Below, piece by piece: positions 17,024 to 25,675 of a stretch of 64,000 nt of DNA. Source of the stretch: Microbacterium sp. NC79 (GTDB lineage: Bacteria; Actinomycetota; Actinomycetes; Actinomycetales; Microbacteriaceae). Within the stretch, counting starts at the first letter, position 1. The number at the start of each line of letters is the position of its first letter. Position numbers and translations under genes: made by a program. The notes beneath the pieces are model-generated. The model did not search any database, had not been told where the DNA came from, and saw nothing but the letters and a program-made list of their open reading frames with translations. Location of the stretch: contig NZ_JAHQYI010000001.1 of assembly GCF_019061125.1 (NCBI RefSeq), positions 930,001 to 994,000 of the forward strand, in the 5' to 3' direction.

Positions 17024-17607
17024 CCACCGTCGATATTGTTGACGACCTTATCGGCGCGACGCCGGAGCTTCGGGCGCTGCGCGAGCGCCGACCCGTCACG
17101 ATCGAACAGCTGCAGGCGAGCTTTGACGCGCTGTTTTCCCCGGTCTCTGACGAGCACGTTTCACTCACCGAACGTGACTACATCGCCGCGTTTGCAACAC
17201 GGCTTACGGCGGATGATGCCGTTGCCGAGTTCTACGCGGAGCGGGCCCTTTCGCGCGACGCGCAACGTGGCTCCGATGTTCTCGCGTACGCGGCGGAATA
17301 CGCGACCGCTGGTCCATTTGGGAATTACCGGGAGGCTGGGCTCGCAGCGGAAAGCACGGACGGGGTGCGGCTTGTGCCGAACGCCGCCGATATCGCGCAG
17401 TTTGGCGAGCGATTGGCGGCGGCGCTCGCCCACACGCACCTGCTGGTGGTGCGGCCTCGGGAGGCTGATGACGCCGCGATCGCGGCATTAGTGGCTGCCG
17501 GGTGGAGCGCAGACGGCATCGTCACGCTGTCGCAACTGGTGGCTTTTCTCGCCTTCCAACAGCGCGTCATTACGGGCCTGCGGGCTATTCAGGAGGACAT
17601 CGCATGA
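17020..17607 (+). CDS. CMD domain protein (Avi_7170 family-like)
   Basis: 195 residues from an ATG overlapping the preceding stop. The sequence starts VDIVDDLIGATPELRALRERRP and is largely helical; in the middle it resembles carboxymuconolactone-decarboxylase/AhpD-fold proteins, but the CxxC redox pair is absent. Conserved sets with an LLM oxidoreductase, this protein and an alkylhydroperoxidase-domain protein are known (Avi_7169/Avi_7170 type). Without the cysteines it is probably a non-redox partner of the next gene product. Role inferred from context. Confidence 0.7.
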   Translation: MTTVDIVDDLIGATPELRALRERRPVTIEQLQASFDALFSPVSDEHVSLTERDYIAAFATRLTADDAVAEFYAERALSRDAQRGSDVLAYAAEYATAGPFGNYREAGLAAESTDGVRLVPNAADIAQFGERLAAALAHTHLLVVRPREADDAAIAALVAAGWSADGIVTLSQLVAFLAFQQRVITGLRAIQEDIA

Positions 17608-18218
17608 CCGCCACGACCGTTGAGGTTCTGCACCACAAGGTCCACCACCCACACGCGTTCACGCGCGGGGAGGTGGGGTGGTTGCCGTGGCTGGAGCCGG
17701 TTGCGATCGACGCCCTGACGCCTCGCCACTACGAGGGTCTTGTTGATCGGGCGCGCGATCAGAGCGACTATTTTCGCCTGCTCGCACGTGACCCGGAGAT
17801 TCTGCGCGCGCGCACGCTCGTCGATAAAGACATCTTCTACAACGCGAAAGATGGCCTGCCGCGTGCCGAGCGCGAGCTCGCGGCTGCTGCCGCATCGCGT
17901 ATCAACGGCTGTGTGTTTTGCGCGTCGGTGCACGCGCGGTTTGCGGCGCACTTTCTGAAGGAGACGGCGCCCGTCGATGCGCTGCTGGCTGACGGGCAAC
18001 TGGCCGATCTCGGTCCGCGGTTGAATGCGCTGGTGGAGGCCTCGGCGGCGCTGACCACGGTACCGACCGTGTTTGGTGCCACGGAGGTGCGGGCGCTGCG
18101 GGCAGCGGGATTCACGACAGACGAGATCGTCGATATCGTGCACTCAACCGCGTTCTTCAACTGGGCGAACCGCCTGATGCTGTCGATCGGGAGACCGGTG
18201 GCGCCCGCTGGGGAGTAA
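17604..18218 (+). CDS. alkylhydroperoxidase-domain protein (Avi_7169 family-like)
   Basis: 204 residues, start fixed by ATGA overlap. The AhpD-type redox motif is complete in NGCVFCASVHARF: Cys-x-x-Cys followed by His three residues on. Such proteins reduce peroxides or act as disulfide relays. As the last gene after a flavin monooxygenase, it may remove the peroxide leaked by that enzyme or handle an oxidised product (inference). The operon ends at the hairpin 18 nt downstream. Confidence 0.8.
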   Translation: MTATTVEVLHHKVHHPHAFTRGEVGWLPWLEPVAIDALTPRHYEGLVDRARDQSDYFRLLARDPEILRARTLVDKDIFYNAKDGLPRAERELAAAAASRINGCVFCASVHARFAAHFLKETAPVDALLADGQLADLGPRLNALVEASAALTTVPTVFGATEVRALRAAGFTTDEIVDIVHSTAFFNWANRLMLSIGRPVAPAGE

Positions 18219-18235
18219 GGACGCCACCAACAAGC

Positions 18236-18263
18236 GGGGGCGGAACCACATGGTTCCGCCCCC
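18236..18263. terminator. hairpin terminator GGGGGCGGAACC / GGTTCCGCCCCC
   Basis: Perfect 12-bp stem (18236-18247 with 18252-18263) and 4-nt loop, between convergent genes; a short T-containing tail follows. The stem is built of the GGAACC word over-used in this genome. Confidence 0.75.
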
Positions 18264-18272
18264 GTCGTCTTG

Positions 18273-19421
18273 TTAAGTGGCTACGACGGTTGGTGTGACG
18301 ACAAGCTCTTCGTCGGGGTCGACAAGCTTTTCGTCTTGGGCTGGGAAGACTACCTTCTGCACGATGATCAGGATGCTGGCGGCAACCGGCACGGCGACGA
18401 GTGCGCCGAGCACCTGGCCGATGGCGGCGCCACCGACGGCGGCGATCACGACGAGCGCGCCGGGGATGGAGACCGCCTTGTTCATGATGCGCGGGCTCAG
18501 CACGTACGCCTCAATCTGCATGTAAATCAGGTACCAAATACCGGAAACGATCGCTGTCAGCGGCGACGCGATGAGGCAAATGAGGGAAATGATGATTGCT
18601 GCGGTGATGGTTCCGACCATGGGGATCATGGAACCAATGAAGGCGATCAGTGCGAGAAGCGCGGGCATCGGGGCACCGATGATCAGCATCAGGATGAGCG
18701 TCAGTACGCCGTTGATGGCCGCGAGGCTGGCCTGACCGACAACGTAGCGTCCGACGGCACCGGAGACATCGTCAACGAGGCCGGAGAACTGCTGACGGTT
18801 GTAGGCAGGAACGAAGCGAGCCGCGGTGTTCTTCATGGCGCGCAGCGATGCGATGAAATACAGCGTGAGAATCAGCACGACGATTGTGCCGGTGACGGCG
18901 GATGCAATTCCGCCGGTGACCGCGCCAACGCCGCCAATGATGCCAAGAATGTTTTGAGGGTCTTGGAAGAATTTGAGGCCGTCAGTCAGCATGGAGCCAA
19001 TCTGATCGCCGTAGTCGTTCTGGATCTGCTTGTACCAGTCGGACGCCATGATGTCGTTGACGAGGTTGGGGAGGGACTCTGCGAGGTTGGCGATTTGCTC
19101 GACGATGACCGGGATGATCGCGACGAGGATGCCTGCGAAGACCGCGAGGACTCCGAGAACGACGGCGGCGATGGCCGCTGGGCGCGGAATTTTGCGCTCC
19201 ATCGCGGTCACGATGGGGTCAAGGCCCAGGGAGATAAAGAGCGCGATACCGATGTACAGCAGCACGGTGCCGAGCTGGTTGATGAGGCCGCCGAGCACGA
19301 GCGCGCCGATCACGCCCAGGGTGGCGAGAAAGCCCCACACAAACGGTTTGACCCGATGTTTGCCACTCAGAATTTCGTGGGCTACGCTTGGCTGCTTTGC
19401 GGTCTCGGAGCGCTTGCGCAT
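18273..19421 (-). CDS. AI-2E family membrane protein (TqsA/PerM-like)
   Basis: 382 residues from the ATG at 19421, preceded by an AGGAA site; a longer frame to 19490 begins with a basic, unconserved stretch. Hydropathy shows the family layout: two N-terminal helices (ATLGVIGALVLGGLINQLGTVLLYIGIALFISLG), a third, a long extramembrane segment (IPVIVEQIANLAESLPNLVND), then five more helices including IGGVGAVTGGIASAV and the VSIPGALVVIAAVGGAAIGQVLGALVAVPVAA motif. Members are proposed exporters or sodium/proton antiporters; autoinducer transport is not implied here. Confidence 0.82.
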   Translation of the reverse strand: MRKRSETAKQPSVAHEILSGKHRVKPFVWGFLATLGVIGALVLGGLINQLGTVLLYIGIALFISLGLDPIVTAMERKIPRPAAIAAVVLGVLAVFAGILVAIIPVIVEQIANLAESLPNLVNDIMASDWYKQIQNDYGDQIGSMLTDGLKFFQDPQNILGIIGGVGAVTGGIASAVTGTIVVLILTLYFIASLRAMKNTAARFVPAYNRQQFSGLVDDVSGAVGRYVVGQASLAAINGVLTLILMLIIGAPMPALLALIAFIGSMIPMVGTITAAIIISLICLIASPLTAIVSGIWYLIYMQIEAYVLSPRIMNKAVSIPGALVVIAAVGGAAIGQVLGALVAVPVAASILIIVQKVVFPAQDEKLVDPDEELVVTPTVVAT

Positions 19422-19573
19422 TGTTGTTCCTGTCTCGGCGGGGTGTCGGCGCCACGCGTAATGTCGAAGGGGTCTCGATGAAGCCCACATTCATGCCGTT
19501 CGTGCCGTCACGCTAGGGTAACGCAATGCCCCAATCAATCGGGGAATTTGGCCTCGTGGGGTGAATATCGGGT

Positions 19574-19579
19574 TAGCAT
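19574..19579 (+). promoter_or_regulatory. -10 box TAGCAT of the cysteine-rich microprotein
   Basis: Six nt before the ATG at 19586; no ribosome-binding site is present, so leaderless expression is expected. Confidence 0.55.
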
Positions 19580-19585
19580 GGCCAC

Positions 19586-19711
19586 ATGACGACTCCTACT
19601 CCTGCGACGCCGGTTCAGCCTCTGGCTCCCGTGGCAGACGCACTGAACCTGCTGAACATCGAGACTGAGGCTGGCGGCTCCTGCTGCGGCGGTAGCAACT
19701 GCTGCGGCTAA
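19586..19711 (+). CDS. 41-residue cysteine-rich leaderless microprotein
   Basis: Starts MTTPTPATPVQPLAPVADA, passes through a short amphipathic helix (ALNLLNIETEA) and ends GSCCGGSNCCG with two Cys-Cys pairs separated by GGSN. Codon use is normal for the genome, with G/C third positions and a TAA stop. It has a -10 box at the leaderless spacing and its own strong terminator at 19728, so it looks like a complete one-gene unit. The paired cysteines suggest metal binding or a modified-peptide precursor; neither can be shown from sequence, and I recognise no named family. Confidence 0.65.
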   Translation: MTTPTPATPVQPLAPVADALNLLNIETEAGGSCCGGSNCCG

Positions 19712-19727
19712 GTAGCCCTCGCAAACG

Positions 19728-19762
19728 AAAGCGGCGGATCACACGATGTGATCCGCCGCTTT
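19728..19762. terminator. bidirectional terminator between the microprotein and the MFS pump
   Basis: A perfect 16-bp stem, AAAGCGGCGGATCACA paired with its complement around a CGA loop, giving A-tract and T-tract flanks on both strands. Confidence 0.9.
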
Positions 19763-19769
19763 GCTGTTG

Positions 19770-21311
19770 TTAGAACGCGGGCGAGTCTGCGTTGGAAGTA
19801 GACGCGGACTCTGACGGCGGTGCGCCATGGCCGGCTCCGAGATCGTCGGCTGGCTTTCGTACGAGGAAAGCGAGCGCAACGATAGGGATCGAGATCAGCG
19901 CAGCCAGCAGGAATGCCGCACGCGTGCCCTCAGCGCCAGCCAATGGTTCCGCCACTCCGGTCTCGACAACTGTGGACGTCACACTTGTCATCACGGTGAT
20001 GAGTACAGCCACGCCTGCGGCACCGGCGACCTGCTGAATCGTGGAGATCACGGCCGAACCGTGCGAGTAGAACTGTGGCTTCACCGACCCGAGGGCCGAG
20101 GTAAACAGCGGGGTGAACGCCATGGCCAGACCAATAGAGAGCAGCGTCTGCGCGACGACAATCACCCACGCCTCGGTCGTTGGGGTGAGCGCAGTCGCAT
20201 AGAACCACAGCACCGCGCTGGTCAGCATGGTTCCGGGAACCATCAGAATACGTGGCCCGACCGCGTCGTAAATGCGGCCAATGACCGGGCCAAGGAGTCC
20301 CATCGCGATCGCACCAGGGAGCATCATCAGACCGGTTTGCTTCGCGTCGAACGGCGCCACACCCTGCAGATACAGCGGCAACACCGTGAGGGCCCCAAAG
20401 AATCCGAGCGAGAGCAGGAGCATCATCACGGTCGCGATCGTGAAGTTCTTCGACAGGAAGACTCGCAGATCAAGCAGGGCGTCGTTGATGCGCTGCAGAG
20501 AAATCTGACGCCAAATGAACAGCGCGAGGGAGATAGCACCGACCGACAGCGCGATCGTCATGGTCATCGTCGACGCCGCCTGCGCGGTGGCGATCTCGGC
20601 GGCCGATGCCGTCGGGTCAGGGTGCGCGCCGCCAACCTGCGATACGCCGTAGACCAGGCCACCGAATGCGAACGCCGACAGAATCACGCTCAGCACGTCA
20701 AGCGGTGCCTTCGAGGGCGTGCCGGTGTTCACCATGAACTTGGCCCCCGCAAGCAGCGCGAGAATGGCGATCGGCAGCACGACGCCAAAGACCCAACGCC
20801 AGCCCCACGTATCAAGAATGAAGCCGGCCATCGTCGGCCCGATTGCCGGCGCCAACGACATCACGATGCTGACACGACCCATGAAACGGCCGCGCGAGGC
20901 GGGCGGAACCAGGGTCATCGTTGTGGTCATCAGGAGCGGCATCATGATGGCCGTGCCCGAAGCCTGCACAACGCGGGCGACCAGGAGCATCGGAAAGCCG
21001 GTGGCAAGGAAGGCGACTGCCGTGCCTGTCGTGAATAGGCCCATCGCGAGCAGAAACACCTGCCGTGTAGTGAGGCGTTGCAACATATAGCCGGTCGTCG
21101 GAATGACGACAGCCATGGTCAACATGAACGCGGTTGTCAGCCACTGTGCGTCGGTGGCCAGAATGCCAAGATCATCGATCAGGTGCTTGATAGCCACACC
21201 CATCGTGGTCTCATTCAGGATCGCGACAAACGCCGCGCCAAGCAGCAAAGCGATGAGCCGCTTGTCGCGTGACGACATAGTCGTCGGGGGTCCTGCGGTG
21301 ACGGAAGTCAT
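19770..21311 (-). CDS. MFS multidrug transporter, DHA2 (EmrB/QacA) type
   Basis: 513 residues from the ATG at 21311; the open frame reaches 21401 but the extra 30 residues are polar and unlike the family. Fourteen helices are expected; motif A-like TTRQVFLLAMG follows helix 2, and motif C for exporters is seen around MSLAPAIGPTMAGFILDTWGWRWVFGVVLP. It should expel drugs using the proton gradient. Long polar C-terminal tail (GAGHGAPPSESASTS). No regulator is adjacent. Confidence 0.85.
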   Translation of the reverse strand: MTSVTAGPPTTMSSRDKRLIALLLGAAFVAILNETTMGVAIKHLIDDLGILATDAQWLTTAFMLTMAVVIPTTGYMLQRLTTRQVFLLAMGLFTTGTAVAFLATGFPMLLVARVVQASGTAIMMPLLMTTTMTLVPPASRGRFMGRVSIVMSLAPAIGPTMAGFILDTWGWRWVFGVVLPIAILALLAGAKFMVNTGTPSKAPLDVLSVILSAFAFGGLVYGVSQVGGAHPDPTASAAEIATAQAASTMTMTIALSVGAISLALFIWRQISLQRINDALLDLRVFLSKNFTIATVMMLLLSLGFFGALTVLPLYLQGVAPFDAKQTGLMMLPGAIAMGLLGPVIGRIYDAVGPRILMVPGTMLTSAVLWFYATALTPTTEAWVIVVAQTLLSIGLAMAFTPLFTSALGSVKPQFYSHGSAVISTIQQVAGAAGVAVLITVMTSVTSTVVETGVAEPLAGAEGTRAAFLLAALISIPIVALAFLVRKPADDLGAGHGAPPSESASTSNADSPAF

Positions 21312-21542
21312 GTGTGTATGTCTCTCGGAATGTGGCCGGGAAGCGGCGGGAACCATTGTGCGACGAGGGTCGGACATTGGCGGATGAATCATGCGCTTCA
21401 ACGGATGTGAAGCAAAAAATGTTCCCTTTGCGGGCAGATGAAATTGTGACGTGCCATGATGGGCGCAGATCGACGCGGAAATCGGCAGAAGGAACAGTTT
21501 ACGCAGGTGTCAGCGCTCAATCAATCAGGCGGGAGTGTGCGA

Positions 21543-22175
21543 ATGAAAGCAACGGCACGATGGGCACGGTTGATCGTTGGCGCGCTTGTCGGCCTCGGTG
21601 TTGCGCTCCTGACCGGGCCATGGCTGGGGCTCTGGGCTGGCGTTCTGGCCGGATGGGCAGCCGCCGCTGTGACCGTCGTGACATGGATCTTGCTTGTGAC
21701 GTGGCCGATGGATGGCGATGCCACTCGCGGCCACGCGACGCAGGAAGATCCCGGCCGCCGGGTCGCCAGGCTGGTCTCGACGCTCGGGGCATTGGCGAGC
21801 CTCGGTGGCGTCGTCGTGGTGCTGATGGAACGGCCATCATCAGGAACGGGCGCGCGCAGCGTGTGGATTGCGGTCATCGTGCTGCTCGCCGTGGTGTCGT
21901 CGTGGTTCCTCATTCAGGTCGACTCCATGTTGCGCACGGCGCGCATGTATTACACCGACCCGGTCGGTGGCATCGAATTTCATCAGACCGAACCACCCGC
22001 CTACACCGACTTCGCATACGTGTCGTTTGGCCTGGGGCTGACCTACCAGGTCGCCGACACCGACGTGCAACGCACCGAATTTCGCCGTGCCTTCTTGATC
22101 CAGTCACTGATCGCCTACCTCTTTGGAGCAGTCATTCTCGCCACGATCATCAATCTCATCACCTCGCTCGGATGA
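21543..22175 (+). CDS. DUF1345 family membrane protein
   Basis: 210 residues, about five helices. The C-terminal half carries the DUF1345 hallmark: YYTDPVGGIEFHQTEPPAYTDFAYVSFGLGLTYQVADTDV followed by FRRAFLIQSLIAYLFGAVILA. The function of DUF1345 is unknown. ATG chosen because the hydrophobic start WARLIVGALVG follows directly; upstream in-frame residues are polar. Confidence 0.8.
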   Translation: MKATARWARLIVGALVGLGVALLTGPWLGLWAGVLAGWAAAAVTVVTWILLVTWPMDGDATRGHATQEDPGRRVARLVSTLGALASLGGVVVVLMERPSSGTGARSVWIAVIVLLAVVSSWFLIQVDSMLRTARMYYTDPVGGIEFHQTEPPAYTDFAYVSFGLGLTYQVADTDVQRTEFRRAFLIQSLIAYLFGAVILATIINLITSLG

Positions 22176-22227
22176 CCGATCTTTCGCATCTGTGCGCTGG
22201 TTCCGCCTCGGTGTCTGAGGCTGTCGG

Positions 22228-22233
22228 TAGGGT
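22228..22233 (+). promoter_or_regulatory. -10 box TAGGGT, leaderless
   Basis: Six nt (CATCAC) before the ATG of the ABC exporter at 22240. Confidence 0.55.
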
Positions 22234-22239
22234 CATCAC

Positions 22240-24297
22240 ATGAGCATGGGTGGCGGCATGGGCCGCGGTGGCGGCGGTGGTTTCCGCGGTGTCGACGCCG
22301 CGGCGCAGCGGAAAGAAAACGCGAGCGCGCCCCGCATCGAGGGTTTACGCGGTCGCATTCTCGCGCTGTTTCGCCCGTACCGCGGCCGCATCATCATCAC
22401 GATGTCACTTGTCGTGGTCGGCGCAGCGATCGGGGTGATCCCGCCGCTCATCATTCAACGCATTTTTGATGATGCGCTCTTCCCACCTGCCGGGCACCCC
22501 AACATGTCTCTGCTTGGCGTGCTTGTCGCTGTCATGGTCGGACTCTTCGTTCTCGGTGCCCTGGTCGGCGTTGCGCAAACATGGTTCACCGCGACGGTCG
22601 GTAATGCGGTCACGGGCGATTTGCGCGTGAGCCTCTTTCAGCACCTGCAATCGATGGAGCTGGGGTTCTTCACGCGCACGAAGACCGGCGTTATTCAGTC
22701 GCGTCTGCAAAACGACGTGGGCGCGGTGAGCGGCGTGCTAACGAACACCGTGACGAGCATTCTGGGCAATACGGTGACGGTGATTGCGGCGCTTGTCGCC
22801 ATGATCCTCATTGATTGGCGTCTCACGATACTTGCGGTCGTGCTCATGCCGATCCTCGCGCTCGTACAGCGCCGCGTTGGGCAAGTGCGGGCGCGGATCG
22901 CCGGTCAGACGCAAGAGTCGCTGAGTGAGCTCAGCGCCATTACGCAAGAGACGCTGAGCGTTTCGGGCATTTTGCTGTCGAAGTCGTTCAATCGAGAGCG
23001 CACCGAGTCTGACCGCTACCGGGCGGAGAACACCAATCAGGTGCGCCTGCAGGTGAAACGCGCGATGAGTGGTCAGGGCTTCTTCACCGTCGTTCAGGTG
23101 TTGATGGCTAGCGTGCCCGCTGTGGTGTACCTGGTGTCTGGCTGGTTGCTGGGGGCGGGGTCGCCGACGATCACCGCCGGAACCATCGTGGCGTTCACGA
23201 CGGTACAGGCGCGACTGCTGCAACCACTCATGGGGCTTATGCGCGTCGCGCTCGACATTCAAACGTCGTCGGCGGTGTTCGCGCGAATTTTTGAGTACCT
23301 CGACCTCAAACCGGCCATCACCGACGCCCCGAATGCGATCGCGGTGGCTGACGCCCCCGGCCCGCTGGGCCGCGTCGCATTCCGCGACGTGCAGTTTCGT
23401 TACCCCGACTCATCTGACGACCTCGCGCCTACGCTCCGCGGCATTTCGTTCGTTGCCGAACCCGGCCAGCACGTAGCGTTCGTGGGGCCGAGTGGTGCGG
23501 GTAAATCGACCGTGCTGTATTTGGCACCGCGGTTTTATGAGGCAACCGCTGGTTCCGTGGAGTTTGCCGGAGCCGATGTGCGCCATCTCATCCACGAATC
23601 GATCATCGACCATGTCGGCATCGTGTCGCAGGAGACCTATCTGTTCCACGCGACGATTCGCGAGAACCTGCGCTACGCCAAACCCGACGCCACCGACGCC
23701 GAGGTGGAAGGGGCGTGTCGTGCCGCAAACATTCATCACGTCATTGAGAGCTTTGAGCACGGCTATGACACGGTCGTGGGGGAGCGCGGATACCGCCTCT
23801 CCGGTGGTGAGAAACAGCGCATCGCGATCGCGCGGGTGCTGCTGAAAGATCCGCCCGTCATTTTGCTGGATGAGGCAACCAGCGCGCTTGACACCGTTTC
23901 GGAACGCGTCGTGCAATCGGCCCTTGATGCGGCATCACGCGGACGAACCACACTGTCGATCGCGCACCGGTTGTCTACCGTCATTCACGCCGACATCATC
24001 CACGTGATTCAGGCTGGTCGCATCGTCGAGTCAGGCACGCACGCCGAACTCATCGCGCACGATGGGCTTTACGCGGAGCTCGCCGCGCAACAGATCGCGG
24101 CGTCCCGCATTTTGGACGATGAGTCGGGCGAGCGCGCCGATCGCGCGCCAGCCGATGACGATACGTCCGCGGCCGACAGTCTGCGCGGTTCCGCGCTGGG
24201 GCTCGCCATGGGCGTGGGCGCGACGCAGGTTCCCGGGCTCAGCGATGAGCAAGCCGAGGCCGACTTAGATACCGGAACCATTCGGGTCGACCCGTAA
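22240..24297 (+). CDS. ABC exporter, fused permease and ATPase (multidrug/lipid type)
   Basis: 685 residues. A glycine-rich start (MSMGGGMGRGGGGGF) precedes six helices (about 50-330) and a nucleotide-binding domain with Walker A GPSGAGKST (near 422), Q-loop SQETYLFHATI, signature LSGGEKQR and Walker B VILLDEATSALD. As a half-transporter it should work as a homodimer, exporting lipids or drugs. The C-terminal 65 residues are acidic and probably disordered. Glycine-rich N-termini of this sort are common in actinobacterial members. Confidence 0.87.
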   Translation: MSMGGGMGRGGGGGFRGVDAAAQRKENASAPRIEGLRGRILALFRPYRGRIIITMSLVVVGAAIGVIPPLIIQRIFDDALFPPAGHPNMSLLGVLVAVMVGLFVLGALVGVAQTWFTATVGNAVTGDLRVSLFQHLQSMELGFFTRTKTGVIQSRLQNDVGAVSGVLTNTVTSILGNTVTVIAALVAMILIDWRLTILAVVLMPILALVQRRVGQVRARIAGQTQESLSELSAITQETLSVSGILLSKSFNRERTESDRYRAENTNQVRLQVKRAMSGQGFFTVVQVLMASVPAVVYLVSGWLLGAGSPTITAGTIVAFTTVQARLLQPLMGLMRVALDIQTSSAVFARIFEYLDLKPAITDAPNAIAVADAPGPLGRVAFRDVQFRYPDSSDDLAPTLRGISFVAEPGQHVAFVGPSGAGKSTVLYLAPRFYEATAGSVEFAGADVRHLIHESIIDHVGIVSQETYLFHATIRENLRYAKPDATDAEVEGACRAANIHHVIESFEHGYDTVVGERGYRLSGGEKQRIAIARVLLKDPPVILLDEATSALDTVSERVVQSALDAASRGRTTLSIAHRLSTVIHADIIHVIQAGRIVESGTHAELIAHDGLYAELAAQQIAASRILDDESGERADRAPADDDTSAADSLRGSALGLAMGVGATQVPGLSDEQAEADLDTGTIRVDP

Positions 24298-24374
24298 TCG
24301 GAGCCGTTGCGCTGACCCAGAGCTTTCGCGCTCACCGGGTACTGGTGCGCGCGTTTGCCAGGCTGGCCGCAGCG

Positions 24375-25358
24375 CTACCCCCAGGCCACGACGCGGTCGT
24401 ACACCGCGCCGAGAGTGGGAGCGTCTGGATCATTCGGGTTCGCGGGTGACTGCGTGCGCAACGCCCGGTCCGCTGGCGTGGGCGCGAGGGAACGGGCGAA
24501 CTCTCCGAGCAGTGACCGTGACTCCGGAGCCAGGTCAAGAATGATCGCGAGGCGCGGGAGATCCATCCGCAAAATCTGGGTGGTCCGCGCGGCGGTTGCT
24601 GCCGGAGACGCCTTGCGAAGCACAGCGAGCCCGGCCGTCATTTGTTCGACGCAGTCGGCCAGCACACGCGGGTCTGCCTCGCGCTGCGTAATGCTGGTGC
24701 CGTCCGCTCGAATTCGCCACTCGACAAACACCTTGTCGAGGAGATCGATGCCACGAGCCGCCGCATAGAGCTGCTGCGCCACGACCTGATCTTCGTACAG
24801 CACGCCCTCCGGAAAACGGGTGCCGGTACGCGTCCAGAGGCGATGGCGACTCACTTTCGACCAGGCCACGATGTTGCCCACCACCGCCGGGTGCTCGGCG
24901 AGCGTGACGCCGGCTTGTGCGGGCGTGACCGAGGCGCGCACCCATGGCTGCACGTCACCACACGCCCACGCGCCGTCGACCTCACGAAGCCGCACATAGG
25001 TTCCGACCGCCATCTCACTGCCGGAGTTCTCGAGACTCGAAATGGCGTGCGCCAGAGCATGCGGGCGCATCACGTCATCAGCGTCCAAGAACGCGACATA
25101 CTCGGTGTCAACAAGCGACAAGCCGTGATTACGTGCGGCGCCAAGGCCGAGGGAATCGGGATGCCACACGGCCTGGAACCGCGCATCGGTGTCGGCGTAA
25201 TGGCGAAAGATTGCTCCCGTCTCATCAACGGATCCGTCATCGATCAGGATGGCGCGGAACCGCGGCTCGGTTTGCGCGAGGAGGGAGTCGAGCGCGGCGG
25301 GGGCGAGGGCCGCAATATCGCGCCCGGCAACGATCACGGTCACCACAGCAGGAAGCAC
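24375..25358 (-). CDS. family 2 glycosyltransferase (GT-A fold)
   Basis: 327 residues from a GTG with a -10 box 6 nt upstream. GT2 motifs: VTVIVAGRDIAALAPAALDSLLAQT, then ILIDDGSVDETG with the first Asp pair, LGLGAARNHGL, and the metal-binding DADDVMRPH. It transfers a sugar from an NDP donor, most likely to a cell-wall or exported glycan; acceptor unknown. No membrane anchor. Single gene, divergent from the glycine riboswitch. Confidence 0.82.
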   Translation of the reverse strand: MLPAVVTVIVAGRDIAALAPAALDSLLAQTEPRFRAILIDDGSVDETGAIFRHYADTDARFQAVWHPDSLGLGAARNHGLSLVDTEYVAFLDADDVMRPHALAHAISSLENSGSEMAVGTYVRLREVDGAWACGDVQPWVRASVTPAQAGVTLAEHPAVVGNIVAWSKVSRHRLWTRTGTRFPEGVLYEDQVVAQQLYAAARGIDLLDKVFVEWRIRADGTSITQREADPRVLADCVEQMTAGLAVLRKASPAATAARTTQILRMDLPRLAIILDLAPESRSLLGEFARSLAPTPADRALRTQSPANPNDPDAPTLGAVYDRVVAWG

Positions 25359-25364
25359 TATTTG

Positions 25365-25370
25365 ATCCTA
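25365..25370 (-). promoter_or_regulatory. -10 box TAGGAT, leaderless
   Basis: Minus strand, 6 nt before the GTG of the glycosyltransferase at 25358. Confidence 0.5.
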
Positions 25371-25427
25371 CGGCCGTGCCGTCGACGCGGGCGTGAGGAC
25401 GGGACTGGGAGAACGCGGCGTTACCGG

Positions 25428-25433
25428 TATGCT
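25428..25433 (+). promoter_or_regulatory. -10 box TATGCT of the gcvTHP transcript
   Basis: Lies about 30 nt before the riboswitch, which gives a transcription start near 25440. Confidence 0.5.
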
Positions 25434-25460
25434 GGAGCCACAATCGAACATGACCCATGG

Positions 25461-25640
25461 CCCGCGCGGGAGAGTCCACTACGGACACCGAAGGAGCAAG
25501 CCTCCCCGCCAATCTCTCAGGTCCGCGTACCGCGAAGGTCTGGTCACTCTGAAAAGCGATCCCGCAAGGGATCCGCCGACGGTGAAAGCGCTCACGCGTG
25601 AAACTCTCAGGCTCATGACAGAGGGGGAGTCTGGGGTACC
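25461..25640 (+). promoter_or_regulatory. tandem glycine riboswitch
   Basis: Two aptamers in series. The first runs from CGGGAGAGTCC (25468) through CACCGAAGGAGCAAGCC to AATCTCTCAGG (25511-25521); the second from CACTCTGAAAAGCG (25545) to AAACTCTCAGGC and ATGACAGAGGGGGAG (25601-25629). These are the conserved glycine-aptamer blocks. By family, glycine binding switches on the downstream glycine cleavage genes. A hairpin of GATCCC/GGGATC (25558-25573) sits in the second aptamer. Confidence 0.93.
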
Positions 25641-25675
25641 GACCGGTGCCTTGACGACCCATTGTCGGGAGAGAG

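Noticed and set aside
18270..19481. 403-codon open frame on the plus strand opposite the AI-2E gene
   Set aside because: Mostly Asp/Glu/Arg/His-rich with no domain; it mirrors the hydrophobic codons of the real membrane protein on the other strand.
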